Source: Candidatus Villigracilis propinquus
Lineage (GTDB): Bacteria > Chloroflexota > Anaerolineae > Anaerolineales > Villigracilaceae
Length of the DNA: 64,000 bases
Reading direction: 5' to 3'
Assembly (NCBI GenBank): GCA_016714565.1
Contig: JADKDM010000038.1
Span: 1 to 64,000 of the forward strand
This document shows, in pieces, positions 9,946-18,146 of the stretch (position 1 is its first letter; each line of letters opens with the position of its first letter). The translations under genes and the position numbers were made by a program. A model generated the notes under the pieces. That model did not search any database and was not told where the DNA came from. It was given only the letters and a program-made list of their open reading frames with translations.

Positions 9946-10052
9946 ATGAAATTAAACCCGAACCCTTCCCCTCGATTGGATAAATCTTCCAGGTCTGGCT
10001 AGGTTCGCTTTTGCGTACTCAAACGGCTCCCAGACTTGGCGAGCCGTTTTTC
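9946..10052 (+). ncRNA. Candidate small RNA or leader with peptide
   Basis: A -10 box at 9933 and a Rho-independent terminator at 10021-10052 delimit about 107 transcribed bases. They contain an 18-codon open frame and the near-palindrome CCAGGTCTGG (9989-9998), which can pair with CCAGACTTGG (10030-10039) in the terminator loop through ten pairs including one wobble. This could be a small RNA, or an attenuator leader for the MazG-like gene that follows at 10082. No Rfam family recognised; SRP RNA, tmRNA and 6S RNA signatures are absent. Confidence 0.3.
10021..10052 (+). terminator. Rho-independent terminator
   Basis: Stem AAACGGCTC (10021-10029) with GAGCCGTTT (10041-10049), 11-base loop, followed by TTTCTTTG. 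Confidence 0.65.
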
Positions 10053-10061
10053 TTTGTTTGC

Positions 10062-10089
10062 TGGACAATGGACGGTAGACCGTGGACCA
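10062..10089. repeat. Degenerate heptamer repeat
   Basis: Four consecutive 7-base units TGGACAA, TGGACGG, TAGACCG, TGGACCA. The GTG start of the following MazG-like gene lies inside the third/fourth unit junction. Confidence 0.6.
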
Positions 10090-10405
10090 TAAAAGATTAA
10101 CGATTTCAGAATTAACCGCCAGAATGCATGAGTTGGTGAAGTCGAAGGGCTGGTACGAGAAGGACAGCAAACGCCCGCAAACTCCGCGCAACTTGGCAGT
10201 ATCGCTTTCAATCGAAGCAGCGGAGATTTTGGAGCATTTCCAATTCGGTGATGAGATAAAAGATAAAGATGAGTTGGGAAGCGAATTGGCGGATGTGACT
10301 TTGTATCTTCTGCAACTGGCTTCGGTTTCAGGAATTGATCTGGAAGAAGCGGTGTTGAAGAAAATTGAAGTGAATAAAACGCGAGAATGGGATAAGGAAA
10401 ATTAG
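10082..10405 (+). CDS. MazG-like nucleotide pyrophosphohydrolase
   Basis: All-alpha NTP pyrophosphatase of the MazG/dCTPase (RS21-C6) group, which hydrolyses non-canonical or excess (d)NTPs to NMP and pyrophosphate. 107 residues, usual for the single-domain form. The family pattern is clear: KGWYEKDSKRPQTPRNLAVS, then the Mg-binding EAAEILEHFQ (ExxE) and ELADVTLYLLQLA (ExxD). The start is the GTG at 10082, since no ATG precedes the conserved N-terminal helix; it lies within a heptamer repeat and has no clear ribosome-binding site. It is followed by another nucleotide-handling gene (LOG family) on the same strand. Confidence 0.85.
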   Translation: MDHKRLTISELTARMHELVKSKGWYEKDSKRPQTPRNLAVSLSIEAAEILEHFQFGDEIKDKDELGSELADVTLYLLQLASVSGIDLEEAVLKKIEVNKTREWDKEN

Positions 10406-10453
10406 TCAAAGTCAAAGGTCTATTAGACTTTCGACTTTTGACCTTCGACGAGG
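10404..10453. repeat. Degenerate heptamer repeat with inverted symmetry
   Basis: AGTCAAA/GTCAAAG-type words at 10404-10420 face GACTTTC, GACTTTT, GACCTTC, GACGAGG at 10426-10453, making an imperfect hairpin. The last unit GACGAGG supplies the ribosome-binding GAGG for the gene starting at 10461. Confidence 0.55.
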
Positions 10454-10460
10454 TTTAATC

Positions 10461-10991
10461 ATGAACATAACTGTTTTTGGCGGCGCACAACCTAGAGAAG
10501 GAATGGCTTCTTACGAAGAAGCTTATATGCTTGGTAAACTTCTTGCCGAACACGGACATGCTGTGTTGACAGGCGGGTACATGGGCACGATGGAAGCTGT
10601 CTCACGCGGAGCGTGTGAAGCGGGCGGGCATGTGATCGGTGTGACATGCATTGATATTGAAGAGTGGCGCAAGTCCAAGCCAAATCAGTGGGTAAAAGAA
10701 GAGAGACGAAAGCAAACCTTGATGGAACGGTTACAAGGTTTGATCGAAGGCTGTGACGCGGCAATCGCTCTCCCCGGCGGAGCAGGCACGCTGGCTGAAA
10801 TTTCATTGATGTGGAATTTGATGATCGTGGAGTCCCTGACCCCGAGGCCGCTGACACTGATCGGGCGCGGTTGGCAGTCCACGTTTGATCGGTTCTTCCA
10901 TGAGTTTGAAACTTATATGCCCACACATCAACGAGAGTTGTTATACTTTGCGGAAGATGTAAAAACTGCTGTAAACAATTTGGAAAGTTAA
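10461..10991 (+). CDS. LOG-family protein (putative nucleotide-binding Rossmann fold)
   Basis: 176 residues of the LOG/'lysine decarboxylase-like' family, whose characterised members are cytokinin riboside 5'-monophosphate phosphoribohydrolases or pyrimidine/purine nucleotide phosphorylases. An N-terminal strand NITVFGG, GKLLAEHGHAVLTGGYMGTM near 27-46 and the signature PGGAGTLAE near 104-112 (usually PGGxGTxxE) are present, with a catalytic-type Arg/Glu pair retained. Start ATG 10461 after GAGG. Substrate unknown; the neighbouring MazG-like gene fits nucleotide sanitation. Confidence 0.82.
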   Translation: MNITVFGGAQPREGMASYEEAYMLGKLLAEHGHAVLTGGYMGTMEAVSRGACEAGGHVIGVTCIDIEEWRKSKPNQWVKEERRKQTLMERLQGLIEGCDAAIALPGGAGTLAEISLMWNLMIVESLTPRPLTLIGRGWQSTFDRFFHEFETYMPTHQRELLYFAEDVKTAVNNLES

Positions 10992-10994
10992 CAG

Positions 10995-11034
10995 GTTTGA
11001 ACGTTCAAACGTTACAACCTGCAAACATGCGAAC
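10995..11034. repeat. Degenerate octamer repeat
   Basis: Five consecutive 8-base units all ending in AC: GTTTGAAC, GTTCAAAC, GTTACAAC, CTGCAAAC, ATGCGAAC. Lies between the LOG-family gene and proS. Confidence 0.5.
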
Positions 11035-11050
11035 CTAAAAAGAGGACAAA

Positions 11051-12490
11051 ATGGCTGAAGATAAATTAACAACACGCGCGGAAGATTTTTCAGAATGGTA
11101 CAACCAACTCGTCATTCGATCGGACATGGCAGACTACGCCCCTGTACGCGGCTGCATGGTCGTCAAACCCTATGGCTGGGCTTTGTGGGAGAACATCACA
11201 TCTCATCTGGATAAGGAATTCAAGGCCACGGGCCATGTCAACGCGGCGTTTCCAACTTTGATCCCCATGTCTTTCTTTGAAAAAGAAAAGGAACACGTGG
11301 AAGGCTTTGCTCCTGAACTCGCAGTGGTCACACACGGCGGCGGCGTGGAATTGGAAGAAAAACTGGCGGTTCGTCCCACCTCTGAAACCATCATCGGTTA
11401 CATGTATTCCAAATGGGTCAAATCATGGCGCGATCTTCCTCTGCTCATAGTGCAGTGGGGTTCTGTGCTGCGCTGGGAATTGCGCACAAAACTTTTCCTT
11501 CGCACCGCTGAGTTCTACTGGCATGAAGGTCACACCGCACACGCATCCGCGGAAGAAGCGAAAGAGGAAATGTACCGCATCCTCGATATTTACGAAAAGT
11601 TCTGTCTTGAAGAAGCGGCCATTCCTGTCATCAAAGGCACCAAGAGCGACACCGAAAGATTCGCTGGCGCACACACTACCACATCCATTGAAGCGATGAT
11701 GTGGGACAAGCGCGCGTTGCAGTCTGGCACGTCTCATTATTTCAGCACCAACTTTGCAAAGGCATTTGAGATTCAATTCCTCAACAAAGAAAACGTATTG
11801 CAATTCTGCGAAACAACTTCGTGGGCAATTTCCTCGCGCATCATTGGCGCGATGATCATGGTGCATGGCGACGATCAGGGTCTCGTGCTTCCTCCCCGCC
11901 TCGCGCCCATTCAAGCGGTCATCGTTCCCATCTTCAAGAAAGAGGACGAGAAAGCCAAAGTGATGGAAGTTGCCGACCGCATCTTCATGGAACTCAAGGC
12001 TGCTGGCATTCGCATCAAAATGGATGACCGTGACAACGTGAGCAGCGGATTCAAATTCAACGATTGGGAAATGCGCGGCGTCCCCGTCCGCGTGGAGATC
12101 GGTCCCAAGGATGTGGAAAAGGGAACTGTTGCCCTCGCCCGCCGTGACAAGCCCGGCAAGGAAGGCAAGACCTTCGTCCCACAGACGGGTCTAGACTCCG
12201 CCGTGAAGGGGTTGCTGGACGAGGTTCAGGCTTCACTCCTCAAGCGTGCCACCGAATACCGCGACGCCAACATCCATGATCCCAAAGATTATGAAGAGTT
12301 GAAGAAAGTGGTTCAAGATGGCTGGGCTCTCTCCTACTGGTGCGAATCACGCGAGTGTGAAACCAAGGTAAAGGAAGAAGCCAAAGCCACCACCCGCAAC
12401 ATTCCTTTCAACCAACCTGAAGCAGAAGGCACCTGCATCGTCTGCGGCAAGCCTTCCAAGAGAAAAGTGTATTTCGCAAAGGCGTATTAA
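11051..12490 (+). CDS. proS: Prolyl-tRNA synthetase, archaeal/eukaryote-type (ProS type 3)
   Basis: Charges tRNA-Pro with proline in the cytosol. 479 residues, the size of the type 3 enzyme without the editing INS domain. Class II core: motif 1 region AFPTLIPMSFFEKEKEH, motif 2 WELRTKLFLRTAEFYWHEGH around residues 145-165, motif 3 region later. After the anticodon-binding domain (PVRVEIGPKDVEKGTVALAR) comes the C-terminal zinc-binding extension with four Cys (WCESRECETK ... CIVCGK) typical of this type. Ribosome site AGAGGAC before ATG 11051. The frame is intact, marking the end of the error-rich zone. Confidence 0.96.
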   Translation: MAEDKLTTRAEDFSEWYNQLVIRSDMADYAPVRGCMVVKPYGWALWENITSHLDKEFKATGHVNAAFPTLIPMSFFEKEKEHVEGFAPELAVVTHGGGVELEEKLAVRPTSETIIGYMYSKWVKSWRDLPLLIVQWGSVLRWELRTKLFLRTAEFYWHEGHTAHASAEEAKEEMYRILDIYEKFCLEEAAIPVIKGTKSDTERFAGAHTTTSIEAMMWDKRALQSGTSHYFSTNFAKAFEIQFLNKENVLQFCETTSWAISSRIIGAMIMVHGDDQGLVLPPRLAPIQAVIVPIFKKEDEKAKVMEVADRIFMELKAAGIRIKMDDRDNVSSGFKFNDWEMRGVPVRVEIGPKDVEKGTVALARRDKPGKEGKTFVPQTGLDSAVKGLLDEVQASLLKRATEYRDANIHDPKDYEELKKVVQDGWALSYWCESRECETKVKEEAKATTRNIPFNQPEAEGTCIVCGKPSKRKVYFAKAY

Positions 12491-12495
12491 AAGCA

Positions 12496-12560
12496 GTTGG
12501 TGGTGGACAGTTGGTAGTTGTCAGCGCTGTCCACCACCAACCACCAACTGTCCACTGCCC
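12496..12560. repeat. Heptamer repeat forming a long inverted repeat
   Basis: Units GTTGGTG, GTGGACA, GTTGGTA, GTTGTCA, spacer GCG, then CTGTCCA, CCACCAA, CCACCAA, CTGTCCA. The two halves are complementary (GTTGGTGGTGGACAG against CTGTCCACCACCAAC) and can form a strong hairpin just after proS. No T-tract follows, so it need not be a terminator. Confidence 0.65.
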
Positions 12561-12562
12561 TT

Positions 12563-13940
12563 ATGCCTGCCATAGACCTCGCCCGACTTCGCAAACAAGC
12601 CAACCGTCTTGCAGATTTTTTCTTTCTGCCAGATGAGTTCATGAAGCATTTGCGCGAGATATTGGACTTTTACGTCAACTACACTCCTACGCACCAAAGA
12701 GAACGTCGCCCCCGGCTCCAACCTAAAAACATATCGCACACCAACTGCCGTGCTCACGCACATAGAAAATGAACTGCGTGTCGTCGCAGAGGCGAATCCG
12801 CATTTTGCGCTTGAACTCGCGGATGTGCTGTGGGATGAAGGTGCGCTCGAAACCCGTCTGCTCGCCGCATTCCTGCTTGGACGAATACCACCACAGGAAG
12901 AACGATTGCTCCCCCGCCTCACCGCATGGACTCAACAGATCCGCGACCCTGAAGTCCGCTCGGCGCTGCTGTCCACAAGTCTCACGCGCATGAGAAAAGA
13001 AACCCCAAACCAGTTTCTTGAACTCGTCCGCGAATACCTGCATCCCGAACGTAGGCGCACATGGACAAACGGCATTCAGGCCCTGCTGCCCATGATTGCG
13101 GATACGTCCTACACCAACCTGCCCCCCATTCTCGACCTCGTCGAACCCATCATCGAAGAAGCGCCGTCCACTTTGCAGAACGATCTCGCAGATTTGATCG
13201 TCGCGTTGTATCGTGCCTCCTCAAACGAAACCACCTTCATGCTCAAGCATATCCTCACCGCATCCGAAAACCCGATGACGGTGATCACCATGCGGCGCAT
13301 TTCAACATCCTTCCCGCCGCCATTACAACGGGAACTGCGCGAGTTGATCCGTCCGCAAGAGATGGCGGTACAGCGCTATGTTCCAGAAGAACCGGATGAT
13401 TTCATCGATGAAACCGCAGTCATGGAAATAAAGCCCAAGAGACCAGCGAGGCAAAAGAAAATGGACAACTCCCGCATCATCTATTTGCATGGCCTTGAGA
13501 GCAACAGTCAAAGTGGCAAGGCGCGTCAGTTCGCAGAACAATTTCCCGGCATGGTCACGCCCGATTTCACAGGCGAATTTGAAGAACGCATGAAACAGCT
13601 CAAGCCGATCCTGGGACGCAAGAAAAACTGGACGATCATCGGTTCGTCTTTCGGCGGATTAATGGGAACCGTCTTCACCTGCAAGCATCCGACTCAGGTG
13701 CGAAAGTTGATCCTGCTCGCCCCGGCATTGCTGCGCGACCCCTTCGGCTCTTATCTTAATCTGGAAACTGTTTCTGTTCCAACCATCATTATCCACGGGA
13801 CGGGGGATGACGTCGTCCCGCTGGAACCTGTCCGCGAGCTTGCGGAAAAGTTATTCACCAACCTCCAATACATCGTTGTGGAGGATGGGCATCGCTTGCA
13901 CAAAGCGTTTGAAGAACTGAACTGGGAAGAAATTTTTTAG
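12563..13940 (+). CDS. HEAT-like repeat protein fused to alpha/beta hydrolase (one frameshift near 12685)
   Basis: The N-terminal half (about 300 residues) is helical: ARLRKQANRLADFFFLPDEF, then ALELADVLWDEGALETRLLA and DLADLIVALYRASSNETTF, reminiscent of DNA-alkylation-repair HEAT proteins. The C-terminal 160 residues form a small YqiA-like alpha/beta hydrolase: IIYLHGLESNSQSGKARQF, nucleophile in GSSFGG, acid in HGTGDDVVP, His in EDGHRLHKAF. The join falls in a Lys-rich linker followed by MDNSRII, which looks like an old gene start. So the fusion may be real or may result from a missed stop. The first 40 codons are in another frame and need one indel. Confidence 0.7.
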
Positions 13941-13962
13941 ACAGTAAGAATCACTTCCCAAC

Positions 13963-14454
13963 TTAGTCAGAACGCTCAATAGCAACCTGAGTTTTATCCT
14001 GTGGATTGAACTTGACATAAACTTTTTTACCAACCGCATATTTATGCAAGCCTGCATTCATAAAGATCTTGCGTTTCTGCTTGAAATGGCTCGCCTGCCT
14101 AGGGGTTACTAATTTCAAACGCAGAATTGCTTGCAAGTGATCTCTTTCAATAAGATTCGTCACTTGCAAATCTTCTATTTCAAGAATACCAGCTAGGGCT
14201 TCCTCGCCAGTTTTTCGAATATCGTTGTTTCTTTTTTCTAATTTTTCAAATAATGGACGCCCCAGAATATGTTTGCGGTCTTCATCATAATATTCAAACA
14301 TCATTTGAGTAGTATCATTAGGTCGTACGTCACCCAAATTTTTACTTCCGGATATCATCACCCCAGATACCAAGTTTCGCTGACTGGCAACCAATCTTGA
14401 AAGGTTGATTAAATTCAGGACGCCCTCAGGCTGGACTTCAACCTCGAGTGTCAT
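13963..14454 (-). CDS. Hypothetical protein with C-terminal beta domain
   Basis: 163 residues, no signal peptide or membrane helix. The C-terminal third contains GKKVYVKFNPQDKTQVAIER, a VKyDPxDxxxVAI pattern that recurs in small bacterial beta domains of unknown function. The middle is charged and helical (EYYDEDRKHILGRPLFEKLE). ATG 14454 has GGGGAG nine bases upstream. It converges with the hydrolase gene, whose stop is 23 bases away. No family named with certainty. Confidence 0.6.
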   Translation of the reverse strand: MTLEVEVQPEGVLNLINLSRLVASQRNLVSGVMISGSKNLGDVRPNDTTQMMFEYYDEDRKHILGRPLFEKLEKRNNDIRKTGEEALAGILEIEDLQVTNLIERDHLQAILRLKLVTPRQASHFKQKRKIFMNAGLHKYAVGKKVYVKFNPQDKTQVAIERSD

Positions 14455-14773
14455 GTTCAGGCGCTCCCCGCTGGGCGACTATTTACAATTCCATTCTTCG
14501 CAGAAATAACGGTAGCAGGCGCAGTAACACTTTTTTACGAAGGGCCTTAATCGCCCGGCTCCCTCTGGCGCGGTTTTTTTTAGGCCGCTGTTTTGAAATA
14601 GACGGCAAAAACAATCCCCACACACAAAAGGCGCTAAAAACAACCTGCGAAAGACAATAATGGTCATCAAGCTCCGCAAATAGATGAAACTGATAATTTT
14701 TCTAAAATTTTATCTTTTTCTAGAAATTTATCACATGTGGCACAATTAGTAGAAAGAAAGGCACATAAACTAT
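14455..14773. other. Intergenic region between divergent genes
   Basis: About 320 bases separating the minus-strand hypothetical gene from the plus-strand oxidase. A GC-rich block CGCCCGGCTCCCTCTGGCG followed by eight T lies near 14549-14577 and may be a weak terminator. The last 80 bases are A/T-rich and probably hold the oxidase promoter, but no clear -35/-10 pair is visible. A 66-codon minus-strand frame (14479-14679) looks non-coding. Confidence 0.45.
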
Positions 14774-16057
14774 ATGGCAAATCAACAAATCTATTGGCAC
14801 ACCACGGTTCAAATGCCTGACGACTCTAATCTCACACCCATCCCTGCGGATGTGGATTTCGCCATCATCGGCGGCGGGTACACGGGCTTGAGCGCAGCGC
14901 GTACATTGGCACAGCAAGGCGCAAAAGTAGTTGTTCTAGAAGCGGAGACCATTGGCTGGGGTGCAAGTTCCCGCAACGGCGGCATGGCATTGACGGGACT
15001 CAAAGTGGGGATGGCGACCATCATCAAAAAATATGGCCGTGATCTGGCAAAGACATTATTTCAATATTCCCTTGATTCGGTAAACACGGTTGAGCAGATC
15101 GTCAAAGAAGAAAATATCGATTGCGGATTTGAAAGATACGGTCATTTATTGACGGCGAACAAACCCAAGCATTACGAAGCCTTGAAAGACGAAGTGGATT
15201 TCATGGCGAAGGAATTCAATCACAAAGTAAGGTTGGTTCCAGCAAGTGAATTGCAAAGCGAGATCGGGTCAAACGTCTATCACGGGGCATTGGTGGATGA
15301 AGTGAGCGGCGGGTTGAACCCTGCCCAATATGTGGCGGGTCTCGCGGCGGCGGCTGAAAAGGCGGGGGCAATGCTCTGCGCGCGAGCGCGTGTCAACAGG
15401 CTGGAGCGGGGCGAGAAGCGTTTTGTCATCGAGACAGAGAGAGGCTCGTTAAGTGCAAAATCCGTTTTGGTGGCGACATCTGGTTACACAGGAAATGTCA
15501 CAAAGAAATTGCAGAAGAAAATTATCCCGATCGGGTCGTTCATTATTGCGACGGAAAAATTATCAGACGAGCTGGCGAATGAACTCAGCCCGCATAACCG
15601 CATGATCTTTGATTACAAACATTTCCTGAATTATTTTCGGCTGTGGGATAACCGCATGATCTTTGGCGGGCGCGCGGCTTTCTTCCCGGAAAATGAAAAG
15701 ACGATTGAGCAAAGCGCGGAAATTTTGCGGCGCGAAATGGTGAGTGTGTATCCGCAGTTGAAAGATGTGAACGTGGAATATGCGTGGGGCGGCACGCTGG
15801 ATTTTGCCTTTGACCAGATGACGCACGTTGGCGAAGTGGATGGGATGTTCTATTCCCTAGGCTATGCGGGTCACGGCGTGGCGATGGGCACGCATTTGGG
15901 AAAGACCGTCGCCGAGGCGATGGTGAAGGGAAATATCAAAGAGCACCCATTTGCGCAATTCTATTTCCCAAGCGCGCCAATGGAATTGTATAACGGCAGC
16001 CCATGGTTCCTGCCGTTTGCTGGTATGTGGTACAAAATTTTGGACTGGGTGGAGTGA
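14774..16057 (+). CDS. FAD-dependent amine/amino-acid oxidoreductase (DAO family, PuuB-like)
   Basis: 427-residue DAO-superfamily flavoenzyme. FAD Rossmann motif IIGGGYTGLSA at 31-41; GWGASSRNGGM near 57-67, as in gamma-glutamylputrescine oxidases; a second FAD contact near the end (GMFYSLGYAGHGVAMGTHLG). It oxidises an amine or amino acid with FAD, yielding imine and a reduced flavin; the substrate is not determined by sequence. Stand-alone gene. A weak GAAAGAAAGG precedes the ATG by about 13 bases. The next gene is acetyl-CoA synthetase, after an inverted repeat. Confidence 0.85.
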   Translation: MANQQIYWHTTVQMPDDSNLTPIPADVDFAIIGGGYTGLSAARTLAQQGAKVVVLEAETIGWGASSRNGGMALTGLKVGMATIIKKYGRDLAKTLFQYSLDSVNTVEQIVKEENIDCGFERYGHLLTANKPKHYEALKDEVDFMAKEFNHKVRLVPASELQSEIGSNVYHGALVDEVSGGLNPAQYVAGLAAAAEKAGAMLCARARVNRLERGEKRFVIETERGSLSAKSVLVATSGYTGNVTKKLQKKIIPIGSFIIATEKLSDELANELSPHNRMIFDYKHFLNYFRLWDNRMIFGGRAAFFPENEKTIEQSAEILRREMVSVYPQLKDVNVEYAWGGTLDFAFDQMTHVGEVDGMFYSLGYAGHGVAMGTHLGKTVAEAMVKGNIKEHPFAQFYFPSAPMELYNGSPWFLPFAGMWYKILDWVE

Positions 16058-16063
16058 CCAATG

Positions 16064-16113
16064 AGGTGACAGTCACTTGGCGCTGCCCCTGCGGGTAAAA
16101 GTGCCTGTCACCT
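16064..16113. repeat. REP-like inverted repeat
   Basis: AGGTGACAG-TCACTT (16064 on) pairs with AAGTGC-CTGTCACCT (ending 16113) around a GC-rich loop. GTGACAGGCACTT-type palindromes of this kind are dispersed repeats in many bacterial genomes. It sits just after the oxidase stop. Confidence 0.55.
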
Positions 16114-16169
16114 TTATCTAAAAAGGGATAAAATTGCGCAATCAATTTTCAGACAGAGGAGAGACTGTT

Positions 16170-18077
16170 ATGGCAAAGACCAGCAAGCCAAAGGAAATGG
16201 AAGGCGAAGTTTACTATCCGTCGGAACAAGTGATCGCGCAGGCGCGTTTGAAAGACTGGGACGCACTTGCTGAAAAAGCAGGCAAAGACCTGCAAGGATT
16301 CTGGGCCGATGAAGCCTCAGAATTGGAATGGTACACAAAGTGGGACAAGGTTCTGGACGACTCGAACAAGCCATTCTACAAATGGTTTGTGGGCGCCAAG
16401 ACCAATATCGTACATAACGCAATTGACCGTCACCTCAAAACACACCGCAAAAATCAGCTTGCCCTGATCTGGGAATCGGAAGATGGCAAGTTGGAACGCA
16501 CCTTCTCTTATTACGCCATGAACCGCGAAGTCTCGCGCATGGCAAACATTATCAAATCCATGGGCGTATTAAAAGGCGAGCGTGTCACCATTTACATGGG
16601 ACGCGTGCCCGAGATTGTCTTCGCCATGCTGGCTTGCGCCAAGATCGGTGCCATCCACTCCGTGGTGTTCGGCGGCTTCTCGGTGGATTCGCTGCAAGGC
16701 CGCATTGATGACAGCCAGTCTAAGCTAGTCATCACCTGCGACGGCTCGTATCAAAACGGCAAGATCGTGGAACTCAAAAACATCGTAGACGAATCCATCA
16801 AACGCTGCCCCTCGGTGGAGAATGTGATCGTCGTCAAGCGAACAGGCCAACCCATAGGAATGGAAGCGGGGCGCGATCATTGGTATCACGACCTGTGCTC
16901 ACTCCCGATCGCCAACGGCAAATGCGCAACCGAAGTCCTCGATGCGGAAGATCCGCTTTTCATTCTTTACACATCCGGCTCCACGGGCAAACCGAAAGCC
17001 ATCCTGCACACGCACGGCGGCTACATGGTCGGCACATATTCCACGCTCAAGTATGTCTTCGATGTGAAAGATGAAGACCGCTGGTGGTGTACGGCTGACC
17101 CCGGTTGGATCACGGGTCACTCCTACATCGTATACGGCCCGATGATCGCTGGCGCGACTTCGATGCTGTTTGAAGGCGGCCCGACCTTCCCCTACCCGAA
17201 CCGCTGGTGGCAGGTGGTCGAACGCTTTGGAATTACGATCTTCTACACCGCGCCGACCGCCATTCGTGGACTCATGCGCTTCGGCGAAGCGTGGCCGAAC
17301 AAGCACGATCTTTCTTCCCTTCGCCTGCTCGGCTCTGTAGGTGAACCGATCAACCCTGAGGCATGGAAGTGGTATTACCGCGTTATTGGCAAAGAGAAGT
17401 GTCCGATCATGGATACCTGGTGGCAGACAGAGACAGGCAATTTTATGATTACGCCGACTCCTGTGGTGCCGCTCAAGCCCGGTTCTGGTACACGCCCCTT
17501 CTTTGGTCAGAAAGCCGAGATCGTGGACGAACAAGGCAACCCTGTCCCCGACAATACAGAAGGCTATCTCACATTGCTGAATCCGTGGCCTGCCATGCTG
17601 CGCACCATTTATGGCGATGACGAACGCTATGTCAATCAATATTGGTCGAAGTACCCTGGCCGCTACACCACAGGCGACTCTGCCAAGCGCGACTCGGATG
17701 GTTACTTCTGGATCATTGGCCGCGTGGACGATGTGATCAAGGTCTCTGGTCACCGTCTCGGCACCGCAGAAGTTGAGTCTGCGCTGGTCAGTCACCCTGC
17801 GGTTGCAGAAGCTGCGGCTATTGGCTTGTCTCACGAAGTCAAAGGACAGGCGATTCACACCTTTGTGATCCTGCGTTCAGGCTTCTCTCCTTCACCTGAG
17901 TTGGCAGAGGAATTACGCCAGCATGTGTCCAAACACATGGGACCGATCGCCCGCCCCGAAGATGTGAAATTCCTCGACAAACTTCCCAAGACCCGTTCGG
18001 GCAAGATCATGCGCCGCGTGTTGAAAGCCCGCGCACAAGGTTTACCTGAAGGCGATATTTCGACGTTGGATGAGTAA
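16170..18077 (+). CDS. acs: Acetyl-CoA synthetase
   Basis: AMP-forming acetate:CoA ligase: acetate + ATP + CoA to acetyl-CoA + AMP + PPi, in the cytosol. 635 residues, the normal length. N-terminal ACAS domain (WYTKWDKVLDDSNKPFYKWF), P-loop-like YTSGSTGKPKAILHTHGG near 266-284, WWQTETGNFMITP near 418-430, and the C-terminal TRSGKIMRRVLKA with the conserved Lys that is a target of acetylation. ATG 16170 is chosen over an in-frame ATG 36 bases upstream because AGAGGAGAG stands just before it. A perfect terminator follows. Confidence 0.97.
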   Translation: MAKTSKPKEMEGEVYYPSEQVIAQARLKDWDALAEKAGKDLQGFWADEASELEWYTKWDKVLDDSNKPFYKWFVGAKTNIVHNAIDRHLKTHRKNQLALIWESEDGKLERTFSYYAMNREVSRMANIIKSMGVLKGERVTIYMGRVPEIVFAMLACAKIGAIHSVVFGGFSVDSLQGRIDDSQSKLVITCDGSYQNGKIVELKNIVDESIKRCPSVENVIVVKRTGQPIGMEAGRDHWYHDLCSLPIANGKCATEVLDAEDPLFILYTSGSTGKPKAILHTHGGYMVGTYSTLKYVFDVKDEDRWWCTADPGWITGHSYIVYGPMIAGATSMLFEGGPTFPYPNRWWQVVERFGITIFYTAPTAIRGLMRFGEAWPNKHDLSSLRLLGSVGEPINPEAWKWYYRVIGKEKCPIMDTWWQTETGNFMITPTPVVPLKPGSGTRPFFGQKAEIVDEQGNPVPDNTEGYLTLLNPWPAMLRTIYGDDERYVNQYWSKYPGRYTTGDSAKRDSDGYFWIIGRVDDVIKVSGHRLGTAEVESALVSHPAVAEAAAIGLSHEVKGQAIHTFVILRSGFSPSPELAEELRQHVSKHMGPIARPEDVKFLDKLPKTRSGKIMRRVLKARAQGLPEGDISTLDE

Positions 18078-18098
18078 TTGTAGTGAGAAGTAATAAGT

Positions 18099-18139
18099 AA
18101 AAAGGATGCCGCGATTATTGAAATCGCGGCATCCTTTTT
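18099..18139. terminator. Bidirectional Rho-independent terminator
   Basis: Perfect 17-base stem AAAAGGATGCCGCGATT / AATCGCGGCATCCTTTT with a short loop and T/A runs on both sides. Serves acs and the convergent M23 lipoprotein gene. Confidence 0.9.
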
Positions 18140-18146
18140 GTTAGAG

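Noticed and set aside
14479..14679. 66-codon Cys-rich minus-strand frame
   Set aside because: It includes a terminator-like T run and lacks a ribosome site; no Cys pattern of a known zinc protein.
16899..17858. 319-codon minus-strand open frame
   Set aside because: It lies wholly opposite acs, whose motifs are complete, and its translation is Arg/His-rich with no recognisable domain; a shadow of codon bias.
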